Numbered from the stretch's first letter, positions 45,586 to 56,099 are shown. The stretch is 64,000 nt of DNA from Tillus elongatus (GCA_964006375.1 OZ023266.1:160335292-160399291), one strand, 5' to 3'. Notes: generated by a model from the letters alone, not told the origin. Translations and numbers: made by a program.

Positions 45586-46650
45586 ATGCAGAATAGTGAA
45601 GAGTACTCTAATATGCATATTTTAAATTTATTTTATATTCATGGGCAATGCAATCGGATTGTAAGCAGAACATGCAGGATGTTTAACGAGAGGTATCTCA
45701 CTCTATCGGCAATGACTAGAGGAAAATTCGCAAGGATAGAGGAACGATTTAAATTGACTGGAAGTGTCAAAACTACACGACATGATCCAAAGCCAGTAAC
45801 TGAAAATGAAAAGAATTAGAAAAACATTTTGGCTTATTTTCAGTTTACCCGCGTAGCTCTATTCCTGCAGCTACTCGAGCTTTGGGAATATCAAGTTTAT
45901 CTGTACATAGAATATTGAAATCTCATAAAATGCACCCATATTCAGAAATAGTACTACAAGGACTTCGACCCGGTGACCATTTAAAAAGAGTGGAATTCTG
46001 TGAACACATGTTTCTGAATATTCAACAAAATGAGAATTTTCTCTCTAAAATTATCCAGACCGACGAATCCTAATTTAGACGGGAAGGAATTGTGAATAGG
46101 AGAAATTTTTGGGCAAGTGAACACCCTAATATATTTAGAGAAGGACGTTTTCAAACAAATTTTAGCTTTAATGTGCTTTACATTGTTATGGACAATAAGG
46201 TATCTTATGAAATTTACGAAGAAAATTTAAACCGTGAAAAGTATATGGAACTATTAAAGGGATCTGTCCGTAATTTTCTGGCAAGGCTACCACTAGATAT
46301 AAGGCAAAGCTGCTGGTATCAGTTAGACGGCGCGCCTGCCCATTCTACTGGTGAAGTTTACTGGCACTTCACGCAATTATTTGAAGACAGATGGTTTGGG
46401 CTCAGCGGCCCTTGGAGATGGCCCCCCGCTCTCCTGAGTTAACGCCTGCGGTTTTTATCTCTGGGGGCGTATAAAAAGTCAAGTGTATGACACAAGAGTG
46501 CAAAGTAGAGAGGGTTTTTTATATCGTGTAATTCGAGATTTTAGAGATTTGGATCCAAATGAAATCAAAAGAGCTGCTATGAATGGGATAAACCGTAGAA
46601 TTTTGCCGTGACTTGACCAAGATGGTGGTCACATAGAACATTTATAGTGA
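45586..46650 (+). pseudogene. Mariner-like transposase 3, frameshifted
   Basis: MQNSEEYSNMHILNLFYIHG then FNERYLTLSAMTRGKFARIE and ERFKLTGSVKTTRHD: first helix-turn-helix. SSIPAATRALGISSLSVHRI and LKSHKMHPYSE: second. DDE: FLSKIIQTDES (first Asp), NVLYIVMDNKVSYEIYEENL, YQLDGAPAHSTGEVYWHF (second Asp), then a frame break where PELTPAVF replaces the usual LTPLDFFLWG, so the third acid is not visible. After another break: RDFRDLDPNEIKRAAMNGIN. Stops at 46,071 and 46,440 and about three frameshifts. Confidence 0.88.
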
Positions 46651-46839
46651 TCGTATCATTTAAATTTGAATTAACTCTTTTTTTATTTGTCTTTGTTCGG
46701 TTTTTTGTTTATTGTTAATATGTGTTTTTAATTTTGCTTTTAAATAATTACATTAAATATTTTTATGAATTCATATCACTTTTGTTATCTGACTGACAAT
46801 TACATATGCATTTGTTGTATAGTCTAACATGTAATCTTT

Positions 46840-47462
46840 AGAAGAGGAGGTTGTTACCTAAAATGCTAATAACAAGCAACATATTGAATATAGGTATAAA
46901 AATATTTGTATGAAACTGGTGTAGAATTAAATTTAGAACTCGAATTTTTAATAATATATAGGGTGTTCTATTTGAAAAAAAAATACTTTTGCCACGTTGA
47001 ATATGTCTAAGTTATTAACTAAATTTAGAACACTCTGTATGACACAGGTACACTTAAGGCACATAATATGCAAGCTCCCTCCCACAAGTTACGAAATTCT
47101 AAATTCAAGCCTTTTATCTTTAAAAACATGTGAAATACAAACTATTATAAATAAGGTTGAAAAATTACCGAAATACAGTGAAATCACAATATCTTTGGAA
47201 TAGTTGAAGATGGGGATAGGAAAGCCTAATATAAATATTCACAAAATTTTATGGAGAATTCGAATATGCAATAAAAAATAAGGCATTCTTTTTAAATTAG
47301 CAAAGTTGATGACTACTTCTGGTCTAACCGGAAGTGATGTGACCTTGAAAATATTTTAGAATAAAAGACAATTACGAATTGTGACCGCTGCCAAAATTTT
47401 TAAGATGATGATGTCAGAGAACTTTATAAACTTCTAATGCATGGCTTGAGTGAAAAACCCTG
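46840..47462. repeat. Right TIR of mariner-like element 3
   Basis: Reverse complement of the left TIR with scattered differences. The open frame at 46,997-47,203 lies wholly inside it and is not a gene. Confidence 0.85.
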
Positions 47463-47464
47463 TG

Positions 47465-47605
47465 TATATATAAAGTCTGAAAATGACCTCGTATTTAGGT
47501 TCCACGGGTCCTATTTTGCGCTTATTTGAAGAAAATTTTTCCAAATTCAAAAATCGAGATCTCCTCATTAGTGAACTTTCGTAAGAAAATTCACAAAAAA
47601 ATTAT
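47465..47605 (-). repeat. Composite-repeat module A, partial
   Basis: 'gaaaatgacctcgtatttag', 'gcgcttatttgaagaaaatt' and 'gagatctcctcattagtgaa', ending with the palindrome 'actttcgtaagaaaattcac'. Confidence 0.75.
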
Positions 47606-48460
47606 AATTAGAACAAAAATTAGATTTTATGGATAAAAATCATATTTCCTTTACTAATACATTTGACAGTATTAAGATTTCTTTCTCCATATATTCAAAT
47701 CATTGGTGTCTTGAATGATCAAAGGCACAAAGTTAGCGTGAACAATACTATAAAGGATAATTTTTGTTAAGCTATTTAAACATTTTTATTACTGACACAA
47801 CAGCCTACTGACTCGCTATTGCTCTCCAGTCAAAGCTGACTTCAAAAGAATTAGACTGACTCATTATTAACCAGTCAGAACATCCACATCCAATTAGCCT
47901 GCATGCTCTAACGGTTCGTGTTCTTAGACATAACGAACCTTATCAATTTGCCTCCTGTCTCCAGTTTAGGGAGAGCTCGGCTAGCCAGGTTTGTTGCACA
48001 TTACTGATCAATATTTCGGAAGACTAATAATGGGACGCAAAGGGAATTCGATAGACTCGAGTTGACATAATGCTAAGGGAGGTTTTACAAGCGGCCTCGA
48101 CAGAAAGCCACACAGGATGGCCGGAAAGGAAAAGACGGTTATGAGAGAAGGTCCTTAACTTTCCAATAATTATAACCGGTTTTAAAAGCTCTAGTTAAGT
48201 TTAAATATTGTATATTTGTATATAGGTAACATAATTCTGTTTTCTAGATAATGAATACGAAATAATCTGTAGGTAATTGTATATATTTGTATATCATATA
48301 AAATAGAAAAAGTCTGTGGCTAATGGAATTACTGTTCCAAGGTCATAAATAACTACACCACCACCACCAAAAGCTCTAGTTTGGTAGTGGTTAAGGATTA
48401 CTGTTACGGGGGTGTAAAATTTTACGTAAGAAGGCTAAGGTTACACTGAAAACTCTTGAA
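47606..48460. other. No gene seen
   Basis: Contains a block at 47,800-48,150 of higher GC ('gggagagctcggctagccag', 'cctcgacagaaagccacaca'), possibly the 3' end of a lost element. Nothing recognised. Confidence 0.45.
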
Positions 48461-48948
48461 AGATAATAAGGCACGAAAAAAATGCAATTTGCATTTTCAT
48501 GCTTTTTTTGCAATTTTTCGTAGAAAATGCATTTTTGTCAATCAAGCAGCAAGTTTTGCAATTTTTTCTCACAAATTTTCAAATTATGTCAAACACAAAG
48601 GACATAAAGCTCTATTGCCTGGTTTATTATATTTACTTAGACCTTAAACTATAAAGACGGCCAGTAAAGTTCCTGGAACTTAACGCTGGGAGAGGCGGCC
48701 GATGAAATTCGTAGACGATGATAAATAGCTTATTTTATTATATAACCGGAATCGGAAAAAAAAAACAGATTGGTGGAATTACCATAATTCGAGGTACAGA
48801 TAATAAAAATTGAGTTTCAAATGCCAGAATGGCAGTTTAGAACATATTATTTAGTACCACTTAGTTCATCTTAGCAAGAGCTCTAAAATTTCGGTGTGCA
48901 ACATATTTTTCGAGGTGTTAAAAGTGAATAAAAGTGTTGTCAATTAAA

Positions 48949-49044
48949 ATGCCTAAAACAAAATTTAATGCGTTGTGGATAAAGAATTACCGAGGATTCA
49001 CATGGGATGGAGACCAACTTTTTTGTACTGTGTGTTCAAAAATT
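48949..49044 (+). CDS. hAT element 1, exon 1 with BED-type half finger
   Basis: MPKTKFNALWIKNYRGFTWD then GDQLFCTVCSKI: 32 codons with the first CxxC of a BED-type zinc finger, directly followed by GTAAGT, a strong splice donor at 49,045. Element 2 has the same arrangement at 58,231 ('DGDNVF', 'CKPCGKV', GTAAGT). Expected to supply DNA binding. Confidence 0.7.
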
Positions 49045-49139
49045 GTAAGTACACATGACATATACTTTTTGTTTATTTAAAAATAAATGTATCCACAAAA
49101 TTTATATACCACAAATAAAATTTGATAGTTACACCGACA

Positions 49140-50060
49140 ATAAGATTTTATTTTCACACAAAAAGTGTCAAAACTAATTTTGGTCCAGAGCAAAGAAAAA
49201 ATTCAAACAAAATGACTACTGATTCATGCAGACAAAAAGTTCATTGTGGATAGCATGTCAGAATCGCAAAGCTTATTTTCAACACGCGGAAAGTTGAAGA
49301 AGGTGCACCATCACAGCAAACCTTAAAAAGTTGCCTTCAACAGAAACCAAAACAAACCGACCAGAAGCACTTAAATGAAGATTTATGCAAGGCAATGATT
49401 GGCAGCAATATACCGCTGACAAAATTAAATAATTCAAACCTAAAGCATTTGCTAGGAAAGTACTGCAAGCATAATATCCCTGACGAGTCAGCCTTGCGTA
49501 AAGGATGCGTCGGCACTATTTTTAAAGAAACATTACTAAATATAAGAAATGCTGTAAGTTCAAATTATTTTTATGTTGTAGAATATGAAAGTACAGATTC
49601 GTTGGGTAGGTAAATCGCCCATGCATTAATTGTAGTGTTGGGGGAAGAGAGTCCAGGAAGATCCCATTTTTCTACGTCAAAAAATCTTGAAAATATCAAT
49701 AATTTAACTATAACCAGATTTGTTTACGACTCTGACATTTTTTTCTTGCCTGATGTTGCCCCTTCAGAAAATTTCATTTTACTTTTATCCCATGCCGCAC
49801 CTTACATGCTTAAGGCCGGACAAAATTTAAAAAAAAATTATATTCCAACGTATTACATGTTAATTGTTTGGCTAATGGCATTAATAGATTAGCAGAGTGT
49901 GTAAGAGAGCTGTTTCCTTTAGTAAATGATCTTATTATCTAAATTCAAAAAGTATTCTTAAAAGCTCCAATACGCACTAAATTTTCCAAAAAACACGCTC
50001 CAAATCTTTCGTTGCCTCGACAACCTGTTATAATCCGTTGAATTACATGGCTTGATGCAG
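49140..50060 (+). pseudogene. hAT transposase 1, middle part
   Basis: Reads HLNEDLCKAMIGSNIPLTKL, LGKYCKHNIPDESALRKGCV, then, in another frame, NNLTITRFVYDSDIFFLPDV, FILLLSHAAPYMLKAGQNLK and CLANGINRLA-like sequence. Order and wording match element 2 (58.8-59.3 kb). Stops at 49,611 and elsewhere, and frame changes, disable it. Sequence identity ends near 50,300 where the gypsy remnant begins. Confidence 0.75.
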
Positions 50061-50339
50061 CTATATTATATGCTGACAATTACGACGTAATTTAAAGCGT
50101 TATTAATGCTTTGAACGACTCCTCTTCCACCGCTCTCATAAACTCCAAAAATCTTTTTGAAAATGCAGCCTTAAACAAAATTAATACTATAGGGGGTAAT
50201 TGGGTCGGTGGGTTCATGTAATATTTACCAACAATGGTTAGCCTTAATAGTTTAATGAAACAGATAAAAAAATAAGTGATTAACATAACGTGTTAATTCT
50301 AAAGAATCATAATATTAACTTAAAACAATTCTAGTAATA

Positions 50340-51576
50340 AAACATCGCGGGTGGGGCACGTCACGCACTCTTCACTTTTAAGTCTACCATTTTCATATTC
50401 ATGTGACGTATGACCTGCGATACGGCCGACGCACTTCAATTGTCTCAACTTTGGACTTCTGGCTGGCGTTGACACCTGCCGCAGAGGGCGTTGGGACCTG
50501 TTCAGGTACCCTCTGCCTTACAATCTCCCCCTTTGAACCAAGCAACCGTCTCGGGCGAGGTACAAAACTAGAGTGGAAGGTTCTTGAACTGCACAGGTTA
50601 TATACTTTGCTGAAACAGCCTGATACGACATCTGGCGGAGCTGCAGTTTTATTGCCTGAGGGAGGTCGTCCATGACGCCGTAGGGGTCGGAGGGGAAACT
50701 GGTCTTTACCTTTATAGGGAGACAATGCAGAAATATGATACTTTCCGATCGGGACGGCTGGATCGTTGACTCTGTCCACCTCAAAGCTTGCTGGGGTCAC
50801 GACTCGATGGATCAAGTAGGGGCCATCCTTCTGGGGTACCAATTTGGACGTGAAAGCATTCTTAGCACTGCTTAGGGTATGCCTCGCTACCATAACCTTT
50901 TCTCCGACTTTGAAAGGTATGACGTCTCTTCTATTTTGGTCAGCGTACTTTTTTGTAGCATCTTGACTTTTCTCGTGGGATTCGCGGGCAGTCTTGAGAG
51001 TTTTACCAAGTCGATCCAAGAAAATACTTATCTGAGGTACAAAGTTTGATCCTGACGATAGAACGTAAATCTCGGTTGACGTCATCGGGGGTTCTCAACT
51101 ATTTTCGTCCAAAAGTCAAATAAGCATGTGTGTAACCTGTACTTTTACATCGGGCAGAGTTCAAAGAAAATCTGATAACTGGGATTTTCTCAGGTTGGTT
51201 TCTTGGTAAGGATCGCCAGTTGTGACTTCAGGTCCCTGTTTTTTCGTTCGACGGGATTACTTGCAGGATGGTAGGCTGGTACTAACGACTGAGTAAAGCC
51301 TAAGCATAGTGCAACCTTTTGCATAACTTCACTGACAAACTGGGGTCCATTGTCACTAATTACTTTTCTAGGTACACCAATCTGTGGCCGTCTGGGGTTT
51401 CAGTAAAAGGACCAAACAAATCCATGGAGAGCGTTTCGAAACGCTGAGACTGTACAGGAGTCTGTAATAATCCAGCGGTTCGACGCACTTCAATTGTCTC
51501 AACTTTGGACATCTGGCTGGTGTTGGCACCTGCCGTAGAGGACATTGGGACCTGTTCAGGTACCTTCTGCGTTACA
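50340..51576 (-). mobile_element. Internally deleted Ty3/gypsy element inside hAT element 1
   Basis: On the minus strand: 5' LTR fragment starting TGTAACGCAGAAGG (51,576 down to 51,482), a jump straight into integrase (FETLSMDLFGPFTETPDGHR), the rest of integrase, a polypurine tract (AAAGGGGGAGAT at about 50,525-50,536), then a 3' LTR starting TGTAAGGCAGAGGG at 50,522. About 93 bp are shared by the two LTR parts. Gag, protease, RT and RNase H are deleted. Confidence 0.75.
50525..51480 (-). pseudogene. Gypsy integrase remnant
   Basis: Strand-transfer enzyme of LTR elements. Visible: SMDLFGPFTETPDGHR (first catalytic Asp), then in broken frames VISDNGPQFVSEVM and LVPAYHPASNPVERKNRDL (second Asp and Glu), then ESHEKSQDATKKYADQNRRD, FKVGEKVMVARHTLSSAKNA and KDGPYLIHRVVTPASFEV, the GPY/F-type C-terminal module. 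The last open frame is 228 codons but runs over the polypurine tract into the LTR, so its end is not genuine protein. Confidence 0.8.
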
Positions 51577-51659
51577 ATATATATATATAAACCAATTATT
51601 CTTCTGTATCTTCAACATTATTAAAATTAGAGAGTACATGTGTCTCTTTAGCAGGGTGA

Positions 51660-51987
51660 GTTGCTTTGATAAATCAATTTGAATCTGATTGTAACAAAGT
51701 CTGCGGAGCAACCGGATCAGCAATTCTTAACAAATTTAACTCTGTGATTCAAAATAATACATCATTCCAAATTTTAAAAAATATTTCGAAAATTTTTGTA
51801 GGGAAAATTGAAGATGATGTATATGTACATGAGTTAAACGCAAATCTTATTTCTAAATATAAATATGCTCATATTACTTCCGTTGATGTTGAACGAAGTT
51901 TCTCTATCTTTAAACACCTATTTACTGACAAAAACAAAGTTTCCTTCAAGAAAACTTTGAAAAAACACTTAGTAATTTATTGTTTTA
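51660..51987 (+). pseudogene. hAT transposase 1, C-terminal dimerisation region
   Basis: VCGATGSAILNKFNSVIQNN leads to KYAHITSVDVERSFSIFKHL, the hAT C-terminal signature (VERSFS), then KKTLKKHLVIYCFM. The SINE starts right after it. Equivalent to PITPVDVEQSFSSYKNLL in element 2. Confidence 0.8.
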
Positions 51988-52329
51988 TGTGCGTGTGTTC
52001 TTTTGGTTTAACGTCGGCCTATTTCCTCAACTATAGCCAATCACCGACGCCAGAGAGCAGTTTCACCTCACCATCCTGGAAATTTTGCCGAACCCCTGCC
52101 TTTCTGTAAGGAAGGTATGGATCTCTAACGTGCCCAACATCGCATGGACACGAGAGCGACGGCTTTACGCCCCCTCCGAAGGGCGGAACTTGCTCAAATA
52201 CAATGCCAGAACCTCGGTTGATATTAATTTTACAGTTTGTACTGAAAAAGTGAAAGGAGTACCCTGGGATTGAACCCAGTACCCTTCGGTTCAGAGGCAC
52301 ACGTTCTTACCCCTGAACCACAGAGGCTC
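51988..52329 (-). mobile_element. tRNA-headed SINE, copy 2
   Basis: Same family as 36,075-36,410: head TGGTTCAGGGGTAAGAAC and GGGTTCAATCCC on the minus strand, body with 'gtgaaactgctctctgg'-like and 'gccgacgttaaac' ends. It has an extra 'gagcgacggctttacgcc' stretch that copy 1 lacks. Flanks 'taatttattgttttatg' and 'taattgtttttgtg' may be a decayed target duplication. Confidence 0.85.
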
Positions 52330-52446
52330 TAATTGTTTTTGTGATTATTGTAAGACATGATTTATGTTTAATACACTGCTTCGTATTTTATTTACTTTTT
52401 AAAAAATAATTAAAAAAAACTGAAAACAAACGCAAAAAACCTCAAA

Positions 52447-52448
<2 letters not shown>

Positions 52449-52498
<50 letters not shown>
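52449..52498. repeat. (TA)n microsatellite
   Basis: About 24 TA units, followed by an A-rich tract. Confidence 0.95.
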
Positions 52499-52499
<1 letters not shown>

Positions 52500-53080
52500 C
52501 TTAAAAAAAGGAAAATAGACCAATTAGGAAAAAAAAAGGAAAAAAAAAACAGAAAAAGGAATGAATCTGTTAAATGGTAAGAATATTGTTGTACTTAGCC
52601 TAGTTAATTATATTTAAAAAAATATATAAAAACGACATAATGGTTGGAGCCACGATGAAATATTGTATAGAAAAATACGGAAGTGCATGACCTAACGCTC
52701 GGCCGGAAAATTAACTCGGACAATGGGCTAATGGATAATTATCCGCAGCCAATAAAAAAAATCGCAACAACAACACAACAAAAATTGATTATGTATAATC
52801 TTATGAATTATGATACTTATGAATAAAAAACCTGCATTTTCTAACAAATATTGTTTTATTATTGTCAAATTAATTTTACTATACACAATAGTATTCATAT
52901 TTTTTTTCAATTTGACAACTTCCTGGTAAGTTATTCACCGATTCTGGCTACTTCATATATAATTTGATCTTTATCGAATCTACGTTCATGAACAGCAGGC
53001 TAAACAAAAGATCTTGGCTTGAAGTTGGCCTAAGTCGATTTTTAACTATTCTAAGTTAATAAAATATTATTTCAGAGGTG
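52500..53080. other. No gene seen
   Basis: A/T-rich. The open frame on the minus strand (52,728-52,910) is Ile/Asn-rich and not convincing. Confidence 0.5.
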
Positions 53081-53084
53081 ACTC

Positions 53085-54565
53085 GTTCCCACCTCTTGTT
53101 TCAGGGGATGAAACTGTTTCCACCGCCCTGGGCAAGGCTGAACGTTTTGCCGCGTTGTTCGCCGGCAATTCTACTCTCAGCCAACCTCCAAATATTCAAC
53201 CATCAACAGTCCCCAATGTCGCACATAAAATGGCGGATATCATTTTCAAAACTAAAAAGGTACGGAAGATGCTCTCTATTAATATCAGAAAAGCCTCTGG
53301 CCTTTACGAGATCCTAGCAATTGTTCTCAAAAAATGGGCACCAGAACTTGCTCCTGTCCTGACTCGTCTGTTTCAGACATCTTACAATAGAGCCATATTC
53401 CCTAGTAACTGGAAAACTGCTCGAGTACAACCCGTCACCAAGAAAGGATCCAAAGCGCTTCCTAGCAACTACAGGCATATTTATCTCATTTCAGTCGTCT
53501 CTAAAGTGATTGAAAAGTATATAAACACCGAATTACTAAAATTTCTTGAAAAACTCAGTCTAAACCACGACAGGCAGTATGGATTCAGTCAGCGTAGATC
53601 AACTGCCGACCTCCTTTCCTTTGTCACCCATTCTTGGAACAAGTCTATGGAATTACACGGTGAATCCCAAATTGTCACTCTAGACATATCCAAAGCATTC
53701 GACCAGATCTGACACGCAGCGCTGCTTAATAAATTTCTGGCCTATGGCCTACCACCAAAACTCTGTACCTAGACAGCAAATCTCGTCTCCAACCGGAGCA
53801 TTTCTGTTGTGGTGGATGGCCGTTCCTCTAAACTGTTTCCAATTAATGCAGGAGTTCCTCAAGGTTCAGCTTTAGCCCTAACTTTGTTTCTCCTCCACAT
53901 CAATGACCTCTTTTCTAGCACATCCAACCTATTCACAATTACGCAGACGACAGCAGCAACATGTCACATCAATTGCAGAAGCGACTGCTAAGAAATTAAG
54001 TTTCTACTTCCGGGCTCGCAAATAATTTTCACCACCTAATCTCTATACCTTATATGCTTCATAAATGAGGCCAAACCTCAAATACTGCTCCCACATCTGG
54101 GGTGCCGCTGCCGCTTCCACACTCGCTATCCTGGACTATTTCGAAGGGAGCTATACGTCTCACCGGTGACCCTACCCTCACCCAAAGGCTGCCATCCCTT
54201 GCCTACCGACGTGCCGTTGGTGACCTGTCTTTGCTTTCATATATATCTGCACGGGCACTGCTCAGAGAAGCTTTCTTCCATAGTTCCTCCACCTACTGCC
54301 CCCAACAGATCTACCAGAGTAACAGAGCGAATGCACCCTTTTGATGTCCAGGTCACCAGACATAGAACATCTTGTTATGCCCTGTTTTTTGTCCTGAGGA
54401 CTTCCAAGTTGTGGAACTCCTTGCCGGCACATGTTTTTCCTTCTCCTCCGAACCTCCAAACAAACCTTCAAGTCCAGAATTAATAAGTTGCCTCTTTCCT
54501 CCTTGTCGACACCTACGGTACTATAGTATTTAGGCTGTGAGTCCTCGTGGTGTGTTGCTGAAATA
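53085..54565 (+). mobile_element. CR1/Jockey-type non-LTR retrotransposon, copy C, 5'-truncated
   Basis: Begins at the RT entry ('ttcccacctcttgtttcagg') and runs to the shared 3' end, followed by 'gaaataaagcaaaataaa'. No endonuclease. An internal deletion of about 280 bp relative to copy B removes the region after YADD. Confidence 0.88.
53155..54480 (+). pseudogene. RT pseudogene of copy C
   Basis: VRKMLSINIRKASGLYEI, FPSNWKTARVQPVTKKGSKA (Arg where copy B has a stop), QYGFSQRRSTADLLSF and motif A VTLDISKAFDQI, then TGA at 53,710 where copy B has TGG. In later frames: VDGRSSKLFPINAGVPQGSA and, after a one-base loss, the YADD codons at 53,940-53,951. At about 53,956 it jumps to the thumb (RSDCAKKLSFYFRARK-like) and continues to TRHRTSCYALFFVLRTSKLW. 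Inactive. Confidence 0.85.
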
Positions 54566-54722
54566 AAGCAAAATAAATTTGTACCATTGCCCTTGTCAAA
54601 TTCCTTGCTGTAAATTTTGATTTGCATTGAAAACTTCCAACAGATCTCTCTTTAAAAACAGTCATGACATTCACTTATCTTGCTGCATTTTCATCTTTTT
54701 CACTATGCTACTTGTATAAAAC

Positions 54723-54735
54723 TGTTGGATACGTT
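54723..54735. repeat. Target-site duplication, left copy (TGTTGGATACGTT)
   Basis: Identical to 54,920-54,932. Confidence 0.92.
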
Positions 54736-54919
54736 TTTTTCAATTTCATATTATTGGCTGCGGCATCTCAGGCCATTAGCACATTCATTTCCAATCCTTC
54801 AGGATTTTTAGTAATTTTCCAGACAAAGTCAACTTCTCGTTGGCTCGCCCAGGAATCGAACCCGGGACCTCTCGCTTAGCAGGCCGGCACCTAGCAACCT
54901 GCGCCACGAGGGCGTCCGT
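54736..54919 (-). mobile_element. tRNA-headed SINE of a second family (184 bp)
   Basis: The minus strand starts 'acggac' then GCCCTCGTGGCGCAGGTTGC (A box TGGCGCAGGTTGCTAGG), TGCTAAGCG and CCGGGTTCGATTCCTGG (B box with a full T stem). It is followed by about 95 bp of body and ends AATATGAAATTGAAAAA. A perfect 13-bp duplication flanks it. The head is unrelated to that of the 336-bp family. The acceptor stem does not pair, so it is not a tRNA gene. Confidence 0.9.
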
Positions 54920-54932
54920 TGTTGGATACGTT
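54920..54932. repeat. Target-site duplication, right copy (TGTTGGATACGTT)
   Basis: Identical to 54,723-54,735. Confidence 0.92.
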
Positions 54933-55877
54933 ATTCCAATATAAAGCACCCCGGAAAAAATATAATGAAGCACATCCAAATAGTTATAAAAAAGTTAAAT
55001 ATCCGTAAAATCTTTTTCCGCCCCGTTTTTTTGGAAGGAACCTAACCCGGGGGCTTCGGCAATCGCCGACGACCGACCTGGCCAGTTCGGGCCTGTTCTT
55101 AATTTAAAAACCCAAGACTTCAACTGATTCCGTAGAAAAGTGTCACTTTTCCTTATTCACTGTAAAACCATATTTGCGTACCATATCTAAAAAAATTACT
55201 TCTTTTGCTATTAGCCTACAACAAAAGATTATATACATATTAAGCACCCTGTATAGTCGCCGCGAGATAAAGCAGGGAGATGAAGGGTGAAATGAAGAGT
55301 GAACAGGGATAATTTTGGATGTGTCAGCGAATGTCACACATGCCAGATAACATCTAGTAATGTTCGCCTAAGGGTCTCTTCTCTTTGCTCTTCCCTTGAC
55401 TATGTCGCAGGGGTAATCAGCCGTTCAGCACACTTGGAATAATGAAGGGACGGGGCCGCCAACTATATAGAAATTAATCACAATTCTGGAGTCACGAGAT
55501 TGTCATTTTAATGAACTACTCAGATGATGTTCAGTTCCCTGATAGCACTCCTGACTAAATATTTTTCTTATTGGCCTTACTTGCACTAATTTCGAACAAC
55601 AGTTATTCTATAGTGTACAAACATATGGAAAATTTGAAAAATGTAGGTTTTGTTTGTTAATATTTAATTGAAACTGACACTTATTAAAGATACGTGCCTT
55701 AAATTATATTTCTGTTTTCAAGGACTTAGCTTAAGTTTGAAGGTTCGTGTTTGTTGGAGTGCCTAAATGATAACTTTATCATGTATTTCGTGTTAAATAT
55801 TTTATGAAAATTATCTAAAAGTAACGGCCAATTAATAATACGCGTTAATTAATAAATGAAATATCTTTACTAACAAG
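54933..55877. other. No gene seen
   Basis: Contains a GC-rich patch at 55,020-55,105 ('cccgggggcttcggcaatcg'). No motif, RNA signature or credible open frame. Confidence 0.5.
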
Positions 55878-55889
55878 CAGGACTCGGAT

Positions 55890-55995
55890 TATATGCAATT
55901 CGCATATTTTTTGGCTAAGTTGCATATTTTAGTGTATTTTGCCTAAATTGCATATTTCCATATATTTTGAATTATTTGCATATTTTACAATTTTG
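55890..55995 (+). promoter_or_regulatory. Subterminal repeat cluster (TTGCATATTT type)
   Basis: Motifs 'cgcatatttt', 'ttgcatattt', 'ttgcatattt' and 'ttgcatattt' spaced about 25-35 bp apart, with 'atgcaattcgcat' as a palindromic start. hAT transposases usually bind repeated subterminal motifs; the role here is inferred. Confidence 0.45.
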
Positions 55996-56099
55996 AGGGG
56001 CTTCCGTATATAACAAAAGCCATGTACTTATTTCAATGTAAGCAACTGCTAAGGTAAATTTATAGGCCGTTCAAATGTAGCTGGCGCACAGGTGATTCC

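Larger units (their letters stand above)
44809..47462 (+). mobile_element. Mariner-like element 3 with TIRs of about 0.6 kb
   Basis: Ends 'cagggtttttcac' and 'gtgaaaaaccctg' are flanked by TA-rich DNA. The two TIRs make up almost half of the 2.65-kb element. The transposase is related to, but clearly distinct from, that of elements 1 and 2. Confidence 0.9.
48465..52440 (+). mobile_element. hAT-type element 1, interrupted by a gypsy remnant and a SINE
   Basis: Starts near an 'aatgcaatttgcattt' motif cluster (48,478-48,560) like the subterminal repeats of hAT element 2 at 55.9 kb. The transposase runs in order from 48,949 to about 51,985 with two later insertions inside or after it. The exact right end is not seen; a TA array follows at 52,450. 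Confidence 0.7.

Noticed and set aside
47800..48150. 3' end of an RTE-type element
   Set aside because: Some phrases looked familiar, but no frame gave an endonuclease or RT motif, so I left it unassigned.
50403..50675. 90-codon plus-strand frame
   Set aside because: Antisense to gypsy integrase, polypurine tract and LTR.
54262..54627. 121-codon minus-strand frame over the end of copy C (and similar at 7.8-8.1 kb)
   Set aside because: Antisense to the 3' end of the CR1/Jockey-type element; it recurs in other copies for that reason alone.
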